This document shows, piece after piece, positions 7,482-10,359 of a DNA stretch of 10,359 nt. The position numbers were made by a program, and so were the translations under genes. Every line of letters starts with the position of its first letter. Position 1 is the first letter of the stretch. The stretch lies in the NCBI GenBank assembly GCA_946999045.1, contig CAMQBR010000063.1, positions 1 through 10,359 of the forward strand. Direction: 5' to 3'. This stretch comes from an uncultured Prevotella sp. GTDB lineage: Bacteria > Bacteroidota > Bacteroidia > Bacteroidales > Bacteroidaceae. Under the pieces are notes generated by a model that was given only the letters and a program-made list of their open reading frames with translations, was not told where the DNA came from and ran no database searches.

Positions 7482-9101
7482 CTATCTATTGGCACCACAA
7501 TTTTTGCAAACTAAATTACCATTTTGGTAAATCATTGTTTTGCATCCACACACTGGGCAGCATTCTCCTACAGCCACCGTACCATCATCTACATATTTTT
7601 TCAAAGCTCGCTCCACACCTGTAGTCCAAGTATTAATACTCTTATCTTTGAGTTGCAGCGAACTTACCAAGTTGATAACGCGGGCAATAGGCATTCCATA
7701 GCGCAACACACCACTTATTAGTTTGGCATAATTCCAATATTCTGGATTAAATTTTTCACTCAATCCCTCAACGGTGGTTTTGTAACCTCGCTTGTTTTCA
7801 AACTGAAAATCGTACCTACTTGGTGCATCGCCTTGCTTATGTTTGATAATTTTTCCCTTGGTAACCGATTTAGGTAGCACTATGCCTTCATCATCATCTT
7901 GTAATCCTGTAAATATCTCATATGGTCTGCCGTTTACCAATCCTACAAATGCCACCCACTTTTCTTTGTTATTCTGAAAACGTACTACATCACATTCCAG
8001 TTCCTTGGGGCGCGTTTCCATAATAGTAAATGGCTTGTTAGATGCTTGGTTAGCTGCCCTTTCTTCACTATCTGTATCTTCGATATTTGCATTCTTTGCC
8101 CCATAGAGTGTTGATATACGCTCTTCATCGCTCCACTGCTGTGCAACATACTGCTCTATAAAGTGGCGATGATAGGCCTTATCTAACGGATAGACAAGTA
8201 AATTGAGTTGCTGTTCATTCTTTATTTGATGTTGAGCAGCACGCTTTACCCACTGTTCGGCATCACCAACAGTTCTTGCTGATACACAGCACATATTTCT
8301 TCTACCATGTTTCAGCAGTGCTTGTTGCTCTTTGTTTTCATCTGTATATAAGAGGTTTACCCACGGATGATGTTCTTCTATATTTGCATCGAAAAGTGGA
8401 AATGCGCCACGTTCGTTAGATAGTTCTACAGACGCCTGATAGCTATTGTACAACAAGCATTTATACACTTGGGTTAAGCACTGTTCTACCTGCGCCATAT
8501 CGTTGGCAATACCCAGAGCAAGTAGTGCCTCATCTACATTCACTATTTGTATAGATGTGCTTCTACATTGTTCTCTTTGCTGTAACAATTGCTCTAAGCC
8601 AGCTGTACTTTGCTCGTTATTACTGCTGGCATCCTTGCTATTCTGTACACAAGCTATCAAGCCTTTCAAAGCCTTTAGCTCTATTTCTACCATATCATCG
8701 GCTATGCGTTGTGCCTTTTGTATGTGCTTGGCAAACAATTCGGTATTGATTTGAGCTTTTGGCGTAAAGGCTTGATCTACATAACTATCCAGCCGTATAC
8801 CAAGTACGCCATCGCCTGTGCCCAGCATCAAGCCTTCGGATGGCACTATATAATGAAACCTATCCAGCAATGATAATAGTTCATCAAAGGTTAGTGCATG
8901 GCTATATTGTTGCTCTATCTCCAACAATTTGTACACCATACGCCCCACCATATCATGGGGCGAATGGTCTGCTACTTCTCCATTATCGTTTCTCGCTGCA
9001 TATTGCATGAGCCATTGTTGTGCAGAGAGGGTATCGCCCTGAAAATATTCAACAGCTGTTTTGTATGTATCTTCTGTGTATAATGCGTTAGTTTCTTGCA
9101 T
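7482..9101 (-). CDS. NrdJ-derived protein lacking the catalytic barrel core (TSCPD and zinc ribbon)
   Basis: A 539-residue protein whose parts align in order with Bacteroidota class II (adenosylcobalamin-dependent) ribonucleotide reductase, usually ~850 residues. Residues 8-93 match the NrdJ N-terminus (TPEDM-like HSPHDMVGRM, then FHYIVPSEG for FKYVVPQGS). Residues 100-280 match the later helical part (YVDQAF, AQRIADDMVEIELKAL, ALLALGI, ASVELSNERGAFPLFDA, HGRRNM for YGRRNI). Residues 369-508 are the TSCPD domain (NNKEKWVAFVGL, GRPYEIFTG, LRYGMP). The end is a zinc ribbon, Cys515-x2-Cys518 and Cys532-x2-Cys535. Missing are roughly 300 residues between 96 and 100 (ISLSNC region, PCGE region), and most of the strand segment after 280. 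No reducing or thiyl-radical cysteines remain in place, so ribonucleotide reduction is very unlikely. The frame is clean and the retained domains well conserved, which argues for a kept, non-catalytic role, for instance binding nucleotides or a genuine RNR. That role is inference. Confidence 0.85.
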   Translation of the reverse strand: MQETNALYTEDTYKTAVEYFQGDTLSAQQWLMQYAARNDNGEVADHSPHDMVGRMVYKLLEIEQQYSHALTFDELLSLLDRFHYIVPSEGLMLGTGDGVLGIRLDSYVDQAFTPKAQINTELFAKHIQKAQRIADDMVEIELKALKGLIACVQNSKDASSNNEQSTAGLEQLLQQREQCRSTSIQIVNVDEALLALGIANDMAQVEQCLTQVYKCLLYNSYQASVELSNERGAFPLFDANIEEHHPWVNLLYTDENKEQQALLKHGRRNMCCVSARTVGDAEQWVKRAAQHQIKNEQQLNLLVYPLDKAYHRHFIEQYVAQQWSDEERISTLYGAKNANIEDTDSEERAANQASNKPFTIMETRPKELECDVVRFQNNKEKWVAFVGLVNGRPYEIFTGLQDDDEGIVLPKSVTKGKIIKHKQGDAPSRYDFQFENKRGYKTTVEGLSEKFNPEYWNYAKLISGVLRYGMPIARVINLVSSLQLKDKSINTWTTGVERALKKYVDDGTVAVGECCPVCGCKTMIYQNGNLVCKNCGANR

Positions 9102-9105
9102 GCTT

Positions 9106-9122
9106 ACATTATATTATAATGT
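9106..9122. promoter_or_regulatory. Perfect 17-base palindrome in the leader of the NrdJ-like gene
   Basis: ACATTATATTATAATGT has two 8-base arms around a single central base. It lies 4 bases upstream of the start codon and directly after the TATATTTG box at 9124-9131, so it spans the expected transcription start and leader. It could be an operator for a dimeric repressor; its AT-rich form loosely recalls Fur/PerR-type sites. It could also be a leader hairpin that covers the start codon region. Chance is possible in such AT-rich DNA. Confidence 0.4.
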
Positions 9123-9123
9123 G

Positions 9124-9154
9124 CAAATATAAAATATTATTTTGGTATATGAAA
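9124..9154 (-). promoter_or_regulatory. Probable promoter of the NrdJ-like gene and folB
   Basis: On the minus strand TATATTTG (complement of 9124-9131) fits the TAnnTTTG box, with TTTC (complement of 9151-9154) 19 bases upstream as a 3-of-4 match to TTTG. A second TATATTTG lies further upstream (complement of 9161-9168) without a partner. A start near 9118 would give a short leader of about 15 bases. Confidence 0.45.
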
Positions 9155-9174
9155 ATATTACAAATATATTTTAA

Positions 9175-9458
9175 GGGCGGTTCTATAAATAACGTTTTTT
9201 ATGGGTGGTTCTATAAATTAGCTTTGACAGATTGTGATACTATTTTTGAGGTAAATTTGTTTGTGAGTGAAGGAGTATAGCGAGCTATGCTACTAAACGA
9301 ACAAGCAAATTGAACCAAAAACGGAGCAAGCCGAATATAATCAAACTTGTTTGAATTGTTGAGGCGCAGCCTGTTTTATATAAAAAGAGTCCACAAGATG
9401 ATAAAACGTAAAAATACTGACATAAAAAACTTTACGGTGATAATTTATAGAACCGCTC
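9175..9458 (+). repeat. Complete copy of the dispersed repeat, MITE-like, ~284 bp
   Basis: The ends are GGGCGGTTCTATAAAT (9175-9190) and ATTTATAGAACCGCTC (9443-9458), inverted repeats pairing at 15 of 16 positions. A second GGGTGGTTCTATAAAT starts at 9203, so the left end is doubled or nested. Inside are TAGCTTTG (9219-9226), the hairpin AGTATAGC-GA-GCTATGCT (9274-9291), the perfect palindrome CAAACTTGTTTG (9342-9353) and GAGGCGCAGCC. There is no transposase and no conserved reading frame; the short frame across 9347-9532 is not kept in the other copies. Flanks are TTAA on the left and TTATAA on the right. It sits 73 bases upstream of the NrdJ-like gene. MITE-like is an inference from the ends and from size variants in the window. 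Confidence 0.75.
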
Positions 9459-9732
9459 TTATAAAAGTTGCACAATCTGTTGTTAAGAATCAAGGGGAAA
9501 CAGAGGGAAACGCAAGGAATGTAACTATTTGAAATAGTACCATTTAGCATTTTCTTACTATTTTGAGGGTAAGCAAGAGCGAGCATCAAACGGCAGGAGT
9601 TCCGTTACCAAATCGTAACCCATCAAGGAAAAAGCAAAAAGGGGTTACGAATTGAAGGTAAACAACTGTGTCATAGGTTTTTATTCTTCATCTTTCATTT
9701 TTCTGCATCGCTCAGGAATACTTGTTCATCTG
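9459..9732 (+). other. Gene-free spacer with clustered short repeats before the integrase remnant
   Basis: No convincing gene is here. The spacer holds a palindrome ACTATTTGAAATAGT (9524-9538), a related ACTATTTTGA inside CTTAC-N10-GTAAG (9554-9573), and three copies of a GTTAC motif: GTTACCAAAT (9604-9613, plus), GTTACGATTT (minus, within 9610-9621) and GTTACGAATT (9644-9653, plus). The last two form a stem, TCGTAACCC (9613-9621) with GGGTTACGA (9642-9650), around a 20-base loop. Such clusters are expected for recombinase arm sites or an attachment region beside a tyrosine recombinase gene; that role is inferred. The boundary between host and inserted DNA probably falls in this stretch. Confidence 0.4.
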
Positions 9733-9740
9733 TACCTTTG
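9733..9740 (+). promoter_or_regulatory. TAnnTTTG box of the integrase gene
   Basis: TACCTTTG lies 34 bases upstream of the integrase ATG at 9775, a normal leader length. No TTTG or TTG occurs at 19-21 bases upstream, so only half of the promoter consensus is visible. Confidence 0.4.
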
Positions 9741-9774
9741 CAAGCAAAGGAAATTTAGAAAAAACGACAGAAAA

Positions 9775-10359
9775 ATGAAAGAAAACAAACTCAAAGTATC
9801 GTTCTTCGTTCAGGCGAAACGAACCGACAAGAAAGGACTTGTGCCTGTCATTGGGCGCATCTCCGTTGGCAGAACCCATTCGGGCTTCTCCACCAAATGC
9901 AAAACTCCGCTCGCTCTTTGGGACAGCCGCAAGCAAAGGCTCATCGGCAAGAGCAGCATGGCTGTGTCCGTCAATCAGAAACTCGGTGAATGCACCGCAC
10001 TCATCCACGCACGCTTTCACGAACTCTGTGAAAGGGCAGGCGCATGAAGACCAAGACCCCTTACCGTGTACAGGTGCTTCCCCCTGCGCTGACTATCATG
10101 AATCGTTATAGAGGTATAAGGGCTGGCTTTGTCTTTGATGTCCCTAGTACTGACATTATTCTCAATGGCATACACTATATACAGCGAAACATCGGCATGG
10201 AAACTCCACTGACCTTTCACATGGCTCGCCATACCTTTGCTTCGCTCATCACACTCTCTGCAGGTGTACCTATCGAAACGGTGAGCCGTATGCTCGGACA
10301 CACTAACCTGAGAACGACACAGGTATATGCAGCGGTTTCCTCCGAAAGAATCCATCGGG
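9775..10359 (+). pseudogene. Tyrosine recombinase (integrase) broken by internal deletion and frameshift; runs off the window
   Basis: Two pieces of one Bacteroidota site-specific integrase, normally ~400 residues. The 90-residue first piece (9775-10047 with stop) is the arm-binding N-terminus: KVSFFVQAKR, GLVPVIGRISVGR, TPLALWDSRKQRLIGKS, LIHARFHEL. The second piece is in another frame (from 10044) and reads KTKTPYRVQVLPPAL, then the catalytic end HMARHTFA (His 10218, Arg 10227), ETVSRMLGHT and TTQVYA (Tyr 10326-10328). The core-binding domain and the first catalytic Arg, about 200 residues, are missing. The pieces overlap as ATGA at 10044-10047. Bases 9841-9960 hold 69 G+C of 120, higher than the host genes, which fits foreign origin. 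The second piece is still open at the window edge. Loss of integrase function is near certain; a separately made C-terminal fragment cannot be excluded. Confidence 0.85.

Noticed and set aside
9106..9122. NrdR box upstream of the NrdJ-like gene
   Set aside because: NrdR sites usually occur as two similar boxes with a different core; only a single AT-rich palindrome is present here.
9341..9589. Short frames on both strands over the repeat (61 and 82 residues)
   Set aside because: They lie in the dispersed repeat and its flank; the frame is not kept in the other repeat copies, so they are chance frames.
10017..10355. Minus-strand 112-residue frame
   Set aside because: It is antisense to the integrase catalytic end, whose HxxR, GH and Tyr motifs are clearly readable on the plus strand.

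Overview
The window looks like a chromosomal segment of a Bacteroidota member, most likely Bacteroidales and close to Prevotella. This rests on three things: protein variants typical of the phylum (a ~625-residue PurF, a CarA with a GICMGNQ nucleophile loop, an amidase with a SPOR-like tail, a single-MCE protein, NrdJ-type sequences), TAnnTTTG promoter boxes instead of sigma70 boxes, and AT-rich spacers. The genus is inference. The host genes are all on the minus strand and are given below in transcription order, right to left.

(1) 9101-7482 encodes a 539-residue protein built from pieces of an adenosylcobalamin-dependent ribonucleotide reductase (NrdJ). It keeps the N-terminal segment, one helical segment, the TSCPD domain and the zinc ribbon, but lacks the radical-bearing parts of the catalytic barrel. 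folB (dihydroneopterin aldolase) follows 26 bases later. (2) 7005-4540 holds an exported Amidase_3/SPOR murein amidase and, 6 bases downstream, a membrane-anchored MCE (MlaD-like) protein, a cell-envelope pair. (3) 4404-3607 holds a Wza-like polysaccharide export lipoprotein with a good promoter of its own (TTTG-N20-TAATTTTG) and a likely terminator. (4) 3315-338 holds purF and carA, 26 bases apart, both glutamine amidotransferases that supply purine and pyrimidine/arginine precursors. carB does not follow carA inside the window.

The spacers carry a family of non-coding repeats with GGGYGGTTCTATAAAT-like inverted ends. A complete ~284-bp copy lies at 9175-9458, an inverted partial copy at 1-167, a decayed copy at 206-343, and a 56-bp miniature at 3420-3475. 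The 1-167 and 9203-9369 segments match at 154 of 167 positions in opposite orientation, so the whole host gene block sits between long inverted repeats.

The right end (about 9460-10359) is different. It is richer in G+C and carries a tyrosine recombinase (integrase) gene on the plus strand, broken by an internal deletion and frameshift and running off the window. It is preceded by several short inverted and direct repeats. It is probably the scar of an integrated mobile element.

I see no CRISPR array, tRNA, rRNA or intact defence system. The least explained items are the gutted NrdJ-like protein with a perfect palindrome in its leader, and the repeat family.
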